Shown: positions 9,208 to 17,500, counted from the stretch's first letter. The stretch is 36,341 nt of DNA from Phycisphaerae bacterium (GCA_030745875.1 JASLNT010000116.1:1-36341), one strand, 5' to 3'. The notes: generated from the letters alone by a model not told the origin. Made by a program: numbers and translations.

Positions 9208-10202
9208 TCGTCGCAACGAGTGAAATCTCGGTGTGGGGCGGATGGGTGCTGGCGGCCCTGTGCGGGCTGATTATGTGCGCTGTCTACTGCGGATTGGAAA
9301 CGGGAATCTACGTGCTGAACAAAGTCCGCCTGGACCTGCACGCCGAAGGGAATCACCGCCCAGCCGGACGACTCAAGGCGATGCTCGCCAACCCCAACAA
9401 CACGCTGGCGGTCCTGCTGATCGGGACGAATATCGCAGCGTACATGGCGACGTTTGCGGTAAGCGCCATGTTCCTGCTGGCCGGCGCCGGACATCAAACC
9501 GAGTGGTGGACCATAGCAACCGCCACCCCCCTGCTGTTCATACTCGGTGAATCTGTGCCCAAGAATGTGTTCCAGCGGGCGAGCGAATCGCTGATCTACC
9601 GCCTGACCTGGGTCCTTCGCATATCGAGCATACTGTTCAACGCCGTCGGTCTGGCTCCGCTGGTGCGAGGGTTCGCATGGTTGTGCCTGAAAGTGCTTCC
9701 CGGCCAATCGACCCAGCAGACCTCCGGACGACAATACCTGCTGACAATCGTCGCCGACAGCGCCGCCAGCGGCGTGCTCACCCACAACCAGACCGTAATG
9801 GCCGATCGCGTAATGCACATCGGGCAGATAACGCTCGACCAGGTTATGACACCGATCGCTCGCGTCCAAACGGTCGGCGCCGCCGTTACTCGGGAGGAAC
9901 TTCTAGCGTCGCTGGCTGGGCACAACTTCTCGCGACTGCCCGTGGTGAACAGCGATAAGGCGATCGTCGGAGTGATCAATATCTACGATGTGCTGCTGGA
10001 TGAGTCCATCGCACAACCGGCTGAGGTCATGACCGCCCCGCCCGAGCTGCCAAGCGCAACCACCGTCACCGAAGCCCTTTACCAGATGAAGAAAGCCAAC
10101 GCGGTTATGGCGGCGGTTACGGACAATTCCGGACGGCACGCAGGGATCGTGACGATCAAGGATCTCGTCGAGGAGATCGTTGGCGACTTGGCGGTCTGGT
10201 AG
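9204..10202 (+). CDS. Second CNNM-family transmembrane protein (DUF21 plus CBS pair)
   Basis: The 332-residue paralogue of the preceding gene starts inside its stop codon (ATGA, 4-base overlap), so the two are translationally coupled. A DUF21 membrane domain occupies about residues 8-190 (CGLETGIYVLNKVRL, VLLIGTNIAAYMATF, ILGESVPKNVF). A CBS pair follows (VMTPIARVQTV, SRLPVVNSDKAIVGVINIYD, AVTDNSGRHAGIVTIKDLVEEIVGDL). It stops right after the second CBS domain, so it lacks the CorC_HlyC domain of its neighbour. A paired long/short arrangement suggests a heteromeric complex, which is an inference. The gene converges on the NhaC-type antiporter and is followed by two strong hairpins. Confidence 0.88.
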   Translation: MIVATSEISVWGGWVLAALCGLIMCAVYCGLETGIYVLNKVRLDLHAEGNHRPAGRLKAMLANPNNTLAVLLIGTNIAAYMATFAVSAMFLLAGAGHQTEWWTIATATPLLFILGESVPKNVFQRASESLIYRLTWVLRISSILFNAVGLAPLVRGFAWLCLKVLPGQSTQQTSGRQYLLTIVADSAASGVLTHNQTVMADRVMHIGQITLDQVMTPIARVQTVGAAVTREELLASLAGHNFSRLPVVNSDKAIVGVINIYDVLLDESIAQPAEVMTAPPELPSATTVTEALYQMKKANAVMAAVTDNSGRHAGIVTIKDLVEEIVGDLAVW

Positions 10203-10308
10203 ATGCGAGGTTCACAAATGGTTCACACTCTCAGAGGTGCGACACCTTGGGAAGAAGCCGGAAATCCGGATCGTCCATCCATATAACTTCTTTACCCGCA
10301 ACATGTTA

Positions 10309-10333
10309 CAGTCGCCATGTGGCTTGGCGACTG
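10309..10333. terminator. Hairpin, 9-bp perfect stem, 7-base loop
   Basis: CAGTCGCCA pairs with TGGCGACTG around the loop TGTGGCT. It lies between two convergent genes (stops at 10202 and 10387). There is no clear T-run, so this is a structural rather than classical intrinsic terminator; it would read on either strand. Confidence 0.45.
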
Positions 10334-10345
10334 GTTCGGTGTGAT

Positions 10346-10374
10346 ATGTTCACACCCGGGCGAGGTGTGAACAT
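10346..10374. terminator. Hairpin, 11-bp perfect stem, 7-base loop
   Basis: ATGTTCACACC pairs with GGTGTGAACAT around CGGGCGA. It is the second of two consecutive strong hairpins between convergent genes, 12 bases before the antiporter stop. A bidirectional terminator is the simplest reading. The sequence GGTTCACA also occurs twice just upstream (about 10209-10226), so a protein-binding palindrome is an alternative. Confidence 0.5.
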
Positions 10375-10386
10375 CTCGGTCCTATC

Positions 10387-12198
10387 CTAGGTTGTCGATT
10401 TGTCTCCCTTGCCGAAGATTCGCAGGCACGCAAACAGCAGGCCTGACACGCCCGCCCCAGCCACGACGCCTATCCAGGGCGAAACGCCCATAGCAGCGGG
10501 CAGATAACCCAGACTCAGTGCCAGGAACGCAACTACCAGACAATAAGGAAGTTGCGTACGCACGTGGTGGACGTGGTCGCAACTCGACGCCACTGAGCTC
10601 ATGATCGTCGTGTCGGAGATCGGCGAGCAGTGATCGCCGAATATCGCCCCGTCGAGCACCGCGCCGATCGAGATCATCGTGATCAGCCCGTAACCGCCGT
10701 CGAGTTCCATCGCCACCGGAACCGCCGTGGGTATCAGAATCGCCATCGTACCGTAACTCGTTCCCGTAGCAAACGATACGCCAGCGGCCACCACGAACAC
10801 AATCCCCGGGAACAATAGCGGAGGTATCGCGTCGCCAAGCACGCCGGCGAGGAACGCGCCGGTCTCCAAATCCTTGCACGCCCCCTTCAGCGACCAGGCC
10901 AGAATCAGCACGCTCAGGGGCATCAGGCTGCTCTTGAGCCCCACGCCAATGGCCCTGGCCATCGCCCAGATCGGAATACGCCCCAAGCCCAGCGCCAACA
11001 CAATCGCCGCAACCAGCGCCACCCCCGCCGCACGGGCCAGCAACGCCGAACTGCTCACGCTGCTCATCGCCTCCATCCAGCCCGACACGCTCACAATCGC
11101 CCCGGGGTCCTTCGCCAACAAATCTCTACCCGTCTCAGCCACCCAAAACTGCCCCAGGAACACCAGCAGCAGCACCGCCATCGGAACAATCGCAACCGCT
11201 GCGTGTATCCGCGCTTGCCCGTGCGCATGGGCCGCGTTCATCGACTTAGACGCCATCGGAACCGCATCGTCGGCCAGCACCTTCCCCGCCCGCGCCCGCC
11301 GCTCAGCGGCCGCCATCGGACCGAAATCCGCACCCGACCAGCAGTTCCAAAACACAAACGCGATCATCCCGAAGCAGTAGAACCGGAACGCCAGCGCGTT
11401 GAGGAACACCACGTATCCGCCCCCGCCGACGCCCAATTCCGACAGCAGCCCCACCTCGTAACCGATCCACGTACTCACCAGCGCGATCCCCGCAATCGGA
11501 GCGGCTGTGGCGTCGACCAGGAACGCGAGCTTCTCGCGGCTGATGTGCTGTCGATCGGTCAGCGGGCGAAGCGTCGGGCCTACGATCAGCGTGTTGGCGT
11601 AGTCGTCGATGAATATCACCAGCCCCGAGATCATCGTCACCAGCCGCGTAGACCGCGCCGACTTGGCCCACCGCATCAACCAGCCGGCCACGCCCTGCAA
11701 CCCCCCGCCGACGATCATCACATTGATAATCGGCATGAGCAGCGCGATAAACAGCAGCACCTTCAGGTTGTCTGAATCGAAATTGCCCCAGCCAAAATTG
11801 ACCCAATCAAAACTGTTCCATCTGAACTCGCCCCAGCTAACGCCCTGACAGTCGTAAACGGTGTTCGCAACAAACTCACCGGCGCGCCGGCCACCGCGCC
11901 CCAGCCAGGAAAAGAACCCTTCATACGCCCCAGCCGCACTCAGCAGTCCCCCGGCAAGCACGCCCGAGACCAGACTAACGTATAGCCGCCCGGTAAGCAG
12001 CGCCAACACAATCGCAACCAGCGGAGGAGCGACCCGATGCCAGCCGCCCAGATCGATTATCCCCGCAAACGAAGCCCAAAGGCTCAACGCAATGAAGAGC
12101 AGAAACACCCCCGCAACAACAAGCCGCCACCGCCCGCCCGACCGAGTCGAACCGCCCTGGGGAAAATCCTTCAACAACTCTGCTCGTTCATCGGACAT
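10387..12198 (-). CDS. NhaC-type Na+/H+ antiporter family membrane protein
   Basis: The 603-residue polytopic membrane protein has family features: a hydrophobic N-terminal bundle, LVIFIDDYANTLIVGPTLRP (an acidic pair in a membrane helix, typical for the NhaC superfamily), a FLVDATAAPIAGIAL helix, and a C-terminal repeat with ATGTSYGTMAILIPTAVPVA and AIFGDHCSPISDTTIMSS. It likely exchanges sodium for protons at the cytoplasmic membrane; substrates of such homologues vary. The N-terminal 20 residues are hydrophilic. Between membrane segments, residues 122-146 form five tandem five-residue units with W-x-x-F-x character, unusual for this family. The start is ATG 12198. It converges with the CNNM genes and is divergent from the STAND gene. 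Confidence 0.88.
   Translation of the reverse strand: MSDERAELLKDFPQGGSTRSGGRWRLVVAGVFLLFIALSLWASFAGIIDLGGWHRVAPPLVAIVLALLTGRLYVSLVSGVLAGGLLSAAGAYEGFFSWLGRGGRRAGEFVANTVYDCQGVSWGEFRWNSFDWVNFGWGNFDSDNLKVLLFIALLMPIINVMIVGGGLQGVAGWLMRWAKSARSTRLVTMISGLVIFIDDYANTLIVGPTLRPLTDRQHISREKLAFLVDATAAPIAGIALVSTWIGYEVGLLSELGVGGGGYVVFLNALAFRFYCFGMIAFVFWNCWSGADFGPMAAAERRARAGKVLADDAVPMASKSMNAAHAHGQARIHAAVAIVPMAVLLLVFLGQFWVAETGRDLLAKDPGAIVSVSGWMEAMSSVSSSALLARAAGVALVAAIVLALGLGRIPIWAMARAIGVGLKSSLMPLSVLILAWSLKGACKDLETGAFLAGVLGDAIPPLLFPGIVFVVAAGVSFATGTSYGTMAILIPTAVPVAMELDGGYGLITMISIGAVLDGAIFGDHCSPISDTTIMSSVASSCDHVHHVRTQLPYCLVVAFLALSLGYLPAAMGVSPWIGVVAGAGVSGLLFACLRIFGKGDKSTT
11761..11835 (-). repeat. Five tandem 15-bp units encoding W-x-x-F-x pentads
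   Basis: Inside the antiporter gene, residues 122-146 read WGEFR, WNSFD, WVNFG, WGNFD and SDNLK. The central F/L and the preceding N/S/E recall pentapeptide-repeat spacing, but Trp at the unit start is not usual. At DNA level four of five units begin TGG on the coding strand. It sits in a predicted non-membrane loop. Confidence 0.75.
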
Positions 12199-12267
12199 GT
12201 GTGATTACCTATGAAGGCGTTGCCAAGCGTGTTTTGTAACAACAGTTCGCTGCGTGTGCTGCAAAGA

Positions 12268-12361
12268 AAGGAGATAGTAGAGAGTAGACCGCAGTAGAAG
12301 CGGTTTGCTGTTTGACGTTAGTTTGGTCGTTGATCTTGTCTTTCCGCTCTACTTTCTCCTT
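12268..12361. repeat. Imperfect inverted repeat, 15-base arms (14/15)
   Basis: AAGGAGATAGTAGAG at 12268-12282 is the reverse complement, with one mismatch, of CTCTACTTTCTCCTT at 12347-12361. The arms are purine-rich on one strand and pyrimidine-rich on the other. They could form a long hairpin in RNA or mark ends of a small decayed element. Confidence 0.5.
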
Positions 12362-12379
12362 ACTACTTTCTACTGCTCT

Positions 12380-12399
12380 GTGTGCAACTAGTTGCACAC
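12380..12399. promoter_or_regulatory. Perfect 20-bp palindrome, candidate operator
   Basis: GTGTGCAACT followed directly by its reverse complement AGTTGCACAC. A spacerless palindrome of this size in a divergent intergenic region suits a dimeric repressor. No regulator gene lies next to it, so the binding protein is unknown. Confidence 0.45.
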
Positions 12400-12586
12400 T
12401 ACAATACCCAATCACCGCCCACATGAAAACAACCAAGATACGCACGAGATCAGAAATCCGCCATCGCGCTCCATGCGAAGGGCTCCGGGTTACTTACAGG
12501 CTCTATTCCCAGGGCTCGCCTTCGGATCATTCGTGGGCTACGGTCAAATCGCGCGTAAGAGACTCGCCGACAAACCATTAATCGTC

Positions 12587-12606
12587 GCTCCCGATATATC
12601 GGGAGC
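12587..12606. repeat. Perfect 20-bp palindrome (GCTCCCGATA / TATCGGGAGC)
   Basis: A second spacerless palindrome, 135 bases before the STAND start codon. It could be an operator or one copy of a dispersed extragenic palindrome; only one copy was noticed in this window. Confidence 0.5.
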
Positions 12607-12740
12607 ATTGGCAATCACATGGCGGTTATGATATGTTCAATCCGATTATCCGGGCGGATGCGGGCGTGTTTTTTGGGCGGCGGTATCTGTGTTGACATTT
12701 GCACCCTCCGGGAGATCAGGTGTTCAGCGGGAGTTCTTCT

Positions 12741-15302
12741 ATGGCCGATCATGTGGCAAATTGGTTGAAGCGAATTGTCCGAGGCGGCGCCGGCTGCGTT
12801 CCCGTCGTTGGCGGACTGTTGGCTGAAGGGGCGGATGCGTGGTTCGGGCATCTGGAAAAGAAGCCCGACATTACGGTCATCGAGAGGCAGTTGCGAAAAG
12901 TCATCGCTCGCTTGAAAACGCTTGACGGCAACCAGAACGCTCTGTTCGAAGCCTTGGCCGGGACCGCAATAGATGAAAATTTCCGTACGCCCATGGAAGA
13001 TCTCCGCGACGCACTGGACAATCCGGGCGACCCGCCCGCCCGCATCCGCAACATCATAGAGAAGATACAAAGTCGCAACGTCTCGTTCGAAGACTTCGAG
13101 GAGAAATACAACTCCGAGTTCGCCTCCCTGCACGCCGAAATAGATGAACTTCGCACGAGAGTCGACGGCCAGGATGAACAGATCGCCCAGAACACCGAAG
13201 ATATAGATGATCTGCAAACCCGTACAGTACCGGGCAAGAAGATAGTCCATGAGAAAATCGAACGCACTATAATTGAGCCCCCCGACCCGCCAACCGCTGG
13301 CGTTTCCCCGGACCAGGCCCAAACATCCCCGCAACGGGAATTGCCCGACATCTGGAACGTGCCGCATAATCGGAACCCGAATTTCACCGGGCGAGATGAA
13401 CTTCTGGAATCTTTGCGCCAGTCGCTCATTTCCGGGGCGCCGACGGCGCTTACGCAGGCCATCGCCGGGCTGGGCGGTATTGGCAAGACGCAGCTTGCAC
13501 TGGAGTATGCATATCGCTATGCAAACGAATACAAGCTTATTTGGTGGATACGATCCGAGACGCCGGCACAACTGAGCGGCGACTACGCAGCACTCGTCAA
13601 ACCGCTGGGGCTGAGCGATGAGGAGGTCGCCGACCAGGAGGCGGCCGTTAAGGCGGTGCGCCAGACGCTCGAACACAATGGCAACTGGCTGCTGATCTTC
13701 GACAATGCGCCCGACCCCGGATCGATCAGGGATTATCTGCCGCATGGGAACACTGGGCACATTATCATCACCTCCCGCCACCAGGCCTGGAAGGGAATCG
13801 CCGAGCCCGTATCCGTGCAGGTTCTGGACGCAGATGAGGCCGTCGAGTTCCTCCTGAAACGCACCGGCCGAACCGACCGCCCCGCAGCCGAGCGACTTGC
13901 CGAAATGCTGGGGCGCCTTCCCTTGGCGCTGGAGCAGGCCGGCGCCTATATCGAATCGACCGCATGCTCCATTGACGACTACATCGAGTTCTTCCAGCAG
14001 AACCGCGAAGCCCTTCTGGCTCGCAGATCGGTGAACGCGGAGTATCCCGAATCGGTCGCAACGACCTGGGAGATATCGTTTGCGAAGCTAAGCGAGACCG
14101 CCGCCGATCTGCTGAACCTGTGTGCGTTCCTGGCGCCGGACAACATCCCTCTCGAAATGCTGACCGCCGGAGCTGATGAGTTGCCCGAATCTCTTGCGAG
14201 CGTCGTTTCGAACAAGATGGCGTTGCGCCAATGCATCGCCGAACTGCTCGGTTTTTCGCTGGTCGAATCGACGGCCGAGGCAATCTCGATCCACCGCATG
14301 GTCCAGGCCGTCGTCCGCGACAAGCTCAAAGGCGATCGGCGAAAAGCGATCGCCGCATCCGCCGTTGAGGCAATCAACGCACAATTCCCTTTTGACGCAG
14401 ATACCGATCCTGATTGCTGGGAGACGTGCAGAACACTCCTGCCCCACGCCCTTGCCGCCGCTGAACACGCCGAAGCCGCCGACACGTCCCCGGAAGCAAC
14501 AGGGAGGCTACTGAATCAAATGGGCATCTATCTGAAAACCCGGGCCGAGTTCCTCCAGGCAAAGGGCTGCTACGAGCGTGCACTGAGGATCATTGAAACA
14601 CAACTCGAGGAAGATCATCCCAATGTCGCCGCGCTCATCAATAACCTCGGCGGGGTGCTGCGAGACCTTGGCGATCCGGAGGGGGCGAAAAGATGCTTCG
14701 AGCGGGCACTGAAGATCTTTGAAGCACAACCAGGGGAAGATCATCCCAATGTCGCCACGCTCGTCAACAACCTCGGCAGGGCGCTGCAAGACCTTGGCGA
14801 TCCGGAGGAGGCGAAGAAATGCTTCGAGCGTGCACTGAAAATTGATGAAGCCGCATACGAAGCTGACCATCCCAATGTCGCCGTCCGCGTCAACAACCTC
14901 GGCTTGGTGCTGCAAGATCTTGGCGATCCGGAGGGGGCGAAGAAATGCTACGAGCGTGCACTGAGGATTGATGAAGCCGCATACGGAGCTGACCATCCCA
15001 ATGTCGCCATCCGCGTCAACAACCTCGGCACGGTGCTGCAAGATCTTGGCGATCCGGAGGGGGCAAAGAAATGCTACAAGCGGGCACTGAAGATTGATGA
15101 AGCCGCATACGGAGCTGACCATCCCGCCATCGCCAGAGATGTCAACAACCTCGGTGGGGTGCTGTTTGACCAGGGCGATATTCACGGAGCATTGGAACAT
15201 GCAGAGCGGGCGCTGCGAATCCGGGAGGCAAGACTCGGCCCGGATCATCCCGACACCAAACACTCCCGTCAGAACGTGGAGTTCGTGAGGAAGAAGTTGT
15301 AA
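12741..15302 (+). CDS. STAND NTPase: unknown N-terminal domain, coiled coil, NB-ARC, TPR array
   Basis: The 853-residue protein has an NLR-like plan. Residues 1-110 are helical and unrecognised, with a Gly-rich GGAGCVPVVGGLL near the start. A heptad-like segment at 115-163 (FEEKYNSEFASL, EIDELRTRV) predicts a coiled coil, followed by a Pro-rich linker. NB-ARC starts at FTGRDELL (215-222). Walker A GLGGIGKT is at 243-250, Walker B LLIFD near 317-321, a sensor-like IIITSRH, GRLPLAL at 391-397 and an MHD-like IHRM. Six 42-residue TPRs fill 590-841. Such proteins act as ligand-triggered switches in signalling or antiphage defence; no function is shown here. Start chosen at ATG 12741, 7 bases after GGGAG, rather than the in-frame TTG at 12699. 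It stands alone, convergent with the PBP4-type gene. Confidence 0.88.
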   Translation: MADHVANWLKRIVRGGAGCVPVVGGLLAEGADAWFGHLEKKPDITVIERQLRKVIARLKTLDGNQNALFEALAGTAIDENFRTPMEDLRDALDNPGDPPARIRNIIEKIQSRNVSFEDFEEKYNSEFASLHAEIDELRTRVDGQDEQIAQNTEDIDDLQTRTVPGKKIVHEKIERTIIEPPDPPTAGVSPDQAQTSPQRELPDIWNVPHNRNPNFTGRDELLESLRQSLISGAPTALTQAIAGLGGIGKTQLALEYAYRYANEYKLIWWIRSETPAQLSGDYAALVKPLGLSDEEVADQEAAVKAVRQTLEHNGNWLLIFDNAPDPGSIRDYLPHGNTGHIIITSRHQAWKGIAEPVSVQVLDADEAVEFLLKRTGRTDRPAAERLAEMLGRLPLALEQAGAYIESTACSIDDYIEFFQQNREALLARRSVNAEYPESVATTWEISFAKLSETAADLLNLCAFLAPDNIPLEMLTAGADELPESLASVVSNKMALRQCIAELLGFSLVESTAEAISIHRMVQAVVRDKLKGDRRKAIAASAVEAINAQFPFDADTDPDCWETCRTLLPHALAAAEHAEAADTSPEATGRLLNQMGIYLKTRAEFLQAKGCYERALRIIETQLEEDHPNVAALINNLGGVLRDLGDPEGAKRCFERALKIFEAQPGEDHPNVATLVNNLGRALQDLGDPEEAKKCFERALKIDEAAYEADHPNVAVRVNNLGLVLQDLGDPEGAKKCYERALRIDEAAYGADHPNVAIRVNNLGTVLQDLGDPEGAKKCYKRALKIDEAAYGADHPAIARDVNNLGGVLFDQGDIHGALEHAERALRIREARLGPDHPDTKHSRQNVEFVRKKL
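14508..15263 (+). repeat. Six tandem 126-bp units encoding TPRs
   Basis: Units begin at 14508, 14634, 14760, 14886, 15012 and 15138. Units 2 to 5 share NNLG, LQDLGDPEGAKKC, ERALKI and DHPNVA almost unchanged, and units 4 and 5 are nearly identical in DNA as well as protein. Units 1 and 6 are more divergent. This is the signature of recent unit duplication or gene conversion within a TPR array. Confidence 0.9.
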
Positions 15303-15435
15303 CCGGTGGGGAATGGGCAACTTATTTGGGATTTGATAACAGCGAGAGACTAACCGTCGCTTCGCGACAGGCCCGACTTCGGTCTTCGCTATTGGCTTCG
15401 TCCTGACAAGCCGTCGGGAACAGGGAGGCGGGCGG

Positions 15436-16899
15436 TTACTTCTTGTCGACTTGCGCCGCCAGGATTGCGCAGATTGAATCCTGCAGTTCTTTTGCGGGTG
15501 AGACGCGGCCGGGCATGTCGTTAGCCATTATCGAAAACGCCATCGACGGTTTGCCCGCCTTGTCGAGCACGTATCCGCTGAGGCACGAAACGCCCAGAAT
15601 GTAGCCCGTCTTGCCAATGATCCGCCCCCTGGCGGGCCCGAAGGTCATGCGTTTTTTCAGCGTACCGTCAATCCCCGCGCGGGCCAGCGAGTCGGTGAGC
15701 ACCGAAGCATGCTTCACCGAAGCAATACCGGTAAGGAGTTTGGTCACCGTCGCCGGCGAGACGCGATTCTTGCGCGACAGTCCGCTTCCGTCGCTGACAA
15801 CGAGCGAATCGGGCGACAGCGAAAACGCCTTGGTCAGCGTTTTCTCCATTATCTTCGCGCTGCCGGGCCACGTACCGTCGCCGCAACGCAGGAGGAAGCA
15901 TTCGGCGGCGATGTTAAGCGAATCCTTGTTGGCGCGTTTCATCGCTCGGGCAAGCGGCATGACGGTGGTGCAGACCGGTTTGGCGCCCTTGCGGTCTATC
16001 CTGGTAAGGTCCATCGACTTTATCTTGCCCGCAAAGGGCAGGCCCCCGGCGACCAGGCGGTCGGCCAGCGTGCGGGCGAACAGCATCGGGGGATCGTTCG
16101 CCGCTACGTATTGCGGATAAGGCGAGCCGGTCTTTATCGTTCCGCGAAGAACCAACTCTGAATCTCCGGAGCCCGGACGCATCGACCAGACCTGCCTGGA
16201 CCCGAGGCGAATAGAGTTGCGAATCGTGATGAAGCGACTCTGCGGGGCGATTATCGTATGGGCTCGTGAATCGGACACCTTAAAGGTCGCCGCGAAACAG
16301 TTCCGATGGAAATTCAGCTTTGCCGCCGGGGCCTGGTAGTGCATATGGTTCTGGTTGGTCTTCCAGGTGTCAGGGCGATATGCGCCCGACCCGCCGGAAA
16401 CGAACAGTCTCCCGAGTTTCTTGTCGCCCAGATGCTTCTTGACGACAACGGTCCAGCGGTCCATCTCGGCGTAAATGCTCTTACCGTCTTCAATCGCCAA
16501 CTCCGGGTCGCCCAGCGTCGGATCGAAATCACCGTAAACTACAACGTCCCCCGCGCGCGTAATGTACAGTTCCGTGGTGAATTTGTAGTCGCCTCCCAGC
16601 ACATGCAGCGCAAAGGCGCTGCTCAGCAGCTTCTGGTTGCTGGCGGGAATGAACAATTCGTTTTCCCTGGCGCTGACCAGCGCCTTGCCCGAAGCGAGAT
16701 CAACCACCGAAAGTCCAACGCGGGCCCCGCCGATAGTCTGCTCGAACAGCGACACTTTCCGGGCGATCACCTCGCCAACCGTCGCCGGAGCCTCCTGGCC
16801 GACAAGGCGAGCGGTCGGCGCGATCACCACAAGCAACATCGCAGCGCCCGCCAATACGCCCCGGACCCGCCGGGAGATTCTCAATGTTCCTGCTGTCAT
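15436..16899 (-). CDS. dacB: D-alanyl-D-alanine carboxypeptidase/endopeptidase, PBP4 type (peptidase S13)
   Basis: This 487-residue penicillin-binding protein trims or cleaves peptidoglycan peptide cross-links in the periplasm. A signal peptide or anchor covers residues 14-35. The three active-site motifs of the family are present in order and at normal spacing: SxxK as S87-N-Q-K90 within FIPASNQKLL, SxN as S327-L-N329, and KTG at 430-432 within GKTGYILG. The DGSGLSRKNRVSP segment before KTG is also a family hallmark. The 240-residue insertion between SxxK and SxN fits S13 enzymes. Start ATG 16899 with no strong ribosome site. It is a single transcription unit, divergent from the PilZ gene, and suggests a conventional peptidoglycan wall in this planctomycete. 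Confidence 0.92.
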   Translation of the reverse strand: MTAGTLRISRRVRGVLAGAAMLLVVIAPTARLVGQEAPATVGEVIARKVSLFEQTIGGARVGLSVVDLASGKALVSARENELFIPASNQKLLSSAFALHVLGGDYKFTTELYITRAGDVVVYGDFDPTLGDPELAIEDGKSIYAEMDRWTVVVKKHLGDKKLGRLFVSGGSGAYRPDTWKTNQNHMHYQAPAAKLNFHRNCFAATFKVSDSRAHTIIAPQSRFITIRNSIRLGSRQVWSMRPGSGDSELVLRGTIKTGSPYPQYVAANDPPMLFARTLADRLVAGGLPFAGKIKSMDLTRIDRKGAKPVCTTVMPLARAMKRANKDSLNIAAECFLLRCGDGTWPGSAKIMEKTLTKAFSLSPDSLVVSDGSGLSRKNRVSPATVTKLLTGIASVKHASVLTDSLARAGIDGTLKKRMTFGPARGRIIGKTGYILGVSCLSGYVLDKAGKPSMAFSIMANDMPGRVSPAKELQDSICAILAAQVDKK

Positions 16900-17092
16900 A
16901 CGGATGTAAGCTCGCTTTCTGCGGGGGGCTCATCCCGCGTTAAAAGGCCGGCGGCCCGCCTGCTGCAATGTAATAAGGAAAAAGGCGCAATGCAATCCCC
17001 CATCGTCGGAACAAAAATTGAGATTTTTGAAAACTCCCAGTCCGCGTTTTCCGATAAGTACTGAGGCATAGGGCTGACAAACGGAGCAGGTA

Positions 17093-17413
17093 ATGAACAA
17101 CTCAGATACTTCCAACGAGCGAAGACAAGACACAAGATACCCAATGGCGACAAGTCTGCAGTTCCACCACGGTCCGTCAAAACGCGAAGTTCCCGCGCGA
17201 TCGGTGGACGTTTCCGACAGTGGAATGCTTATGTATGTCCCCGCCACCACGCCAGTTAGAGCAGGCCAATCCGTTTATGTGAATATGGCGGGCATTAGCG
17301 GAAGGTCGGCGGCGACGGCTGGGCCCGTCCAGGCGACTATCGTGCGCGTGGACCGAGCGGATATGACCAGCAAGGGTTATTTGGGTGTCGGTGTGAGATT
17401 CGCAGCCGCGTAG
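17093..17413 (+). CDS. PilZ-domain protein, probable c-di-GMP binder
   Basis: The 106-residue protein is a single PilZ domain. The c-di-GMP contact motifs are intact: RxxxR at R11-R15 (RQDTR) and (D/N)xSxxG at D39-G44 (DVSDSG), followed by beta strands (VYVNMAG, ATIVRVD, YLGVGVRF). It has no other domain, so it probably passes the second-messenger signal to a partner, for example in motility, adhesion or polysaccharide output. GGAGCAGGT just before ATG 17093 is a good ribosome site. It stands alone, convergent with the lipoprotein gene. Confidence 0.88.
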   Translation: MNNSDTSNERRQDTRYPMATSLQFHHGPSKREVPARSVDVSDSGMLMYVPATTPVRAGQSVYVNMAGISGRSAATAGPVQATIVRVDRADMTSKGYLGVGVRFAAA

Positions 17414-17500
17414 ACCTATCGACAAATCACCGGGCTGAAGGCGGTTCGGAGGGGGAAGGCAAATCCCGTCTAATTCCAGCAGAGCAAGTAACGTGCGCGT

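Larger units (their letters stand above)
12199..12740. other. Non-coding intergenic stretch upstream of the STAND gene
   Basis: These 542 bases separate two divergent genes and hold no convincing reading frame. They contain an imperfect inverted repeat (12268-12282 with 12347-12361), two perfect 20-bp palindromes (12380-12399 and 12587-12606), and a GGGAG ribosome site at about 12729 before ATG 12741. TTGACA occurs at 12692-12697 but no matching -10 follows at proper spacing. The density of symmetric sequence suggests regulatory sites or palindromic repeat remnants. Confidence 0.6.

Noticed and set aside
12209..12445. Minus-strand 78-codon frame with a hydrophobic N-terminus
   Set aside because: Its sequence is largely made of the inverted repeat and the palindrome at 12380, and the rest is low-complexity. 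I see no homologous pattern.
12692..12697. TTGACA as -35 box of the STAND gene
   Set aside because: No acceptable -10 box lies 16-18 bases downstream, and start ATG 12741 would leave too little room.
12615..13781. Minus-strand reading frame of 388 codons
   Set aside because: Antisense to the STAND gene, covering its P-loop region; no domain and no ribosome site support it.
15356..15418. Small hairpin GTCGC-TTC-GCGAC and CCCGAC/GTCGGG pair between the STAND and PBP4-type genes
   Set aside because: Stems of 5-6 bp with a long gap are weak and no T-run follows. They are not distinct enough to call a terminator.
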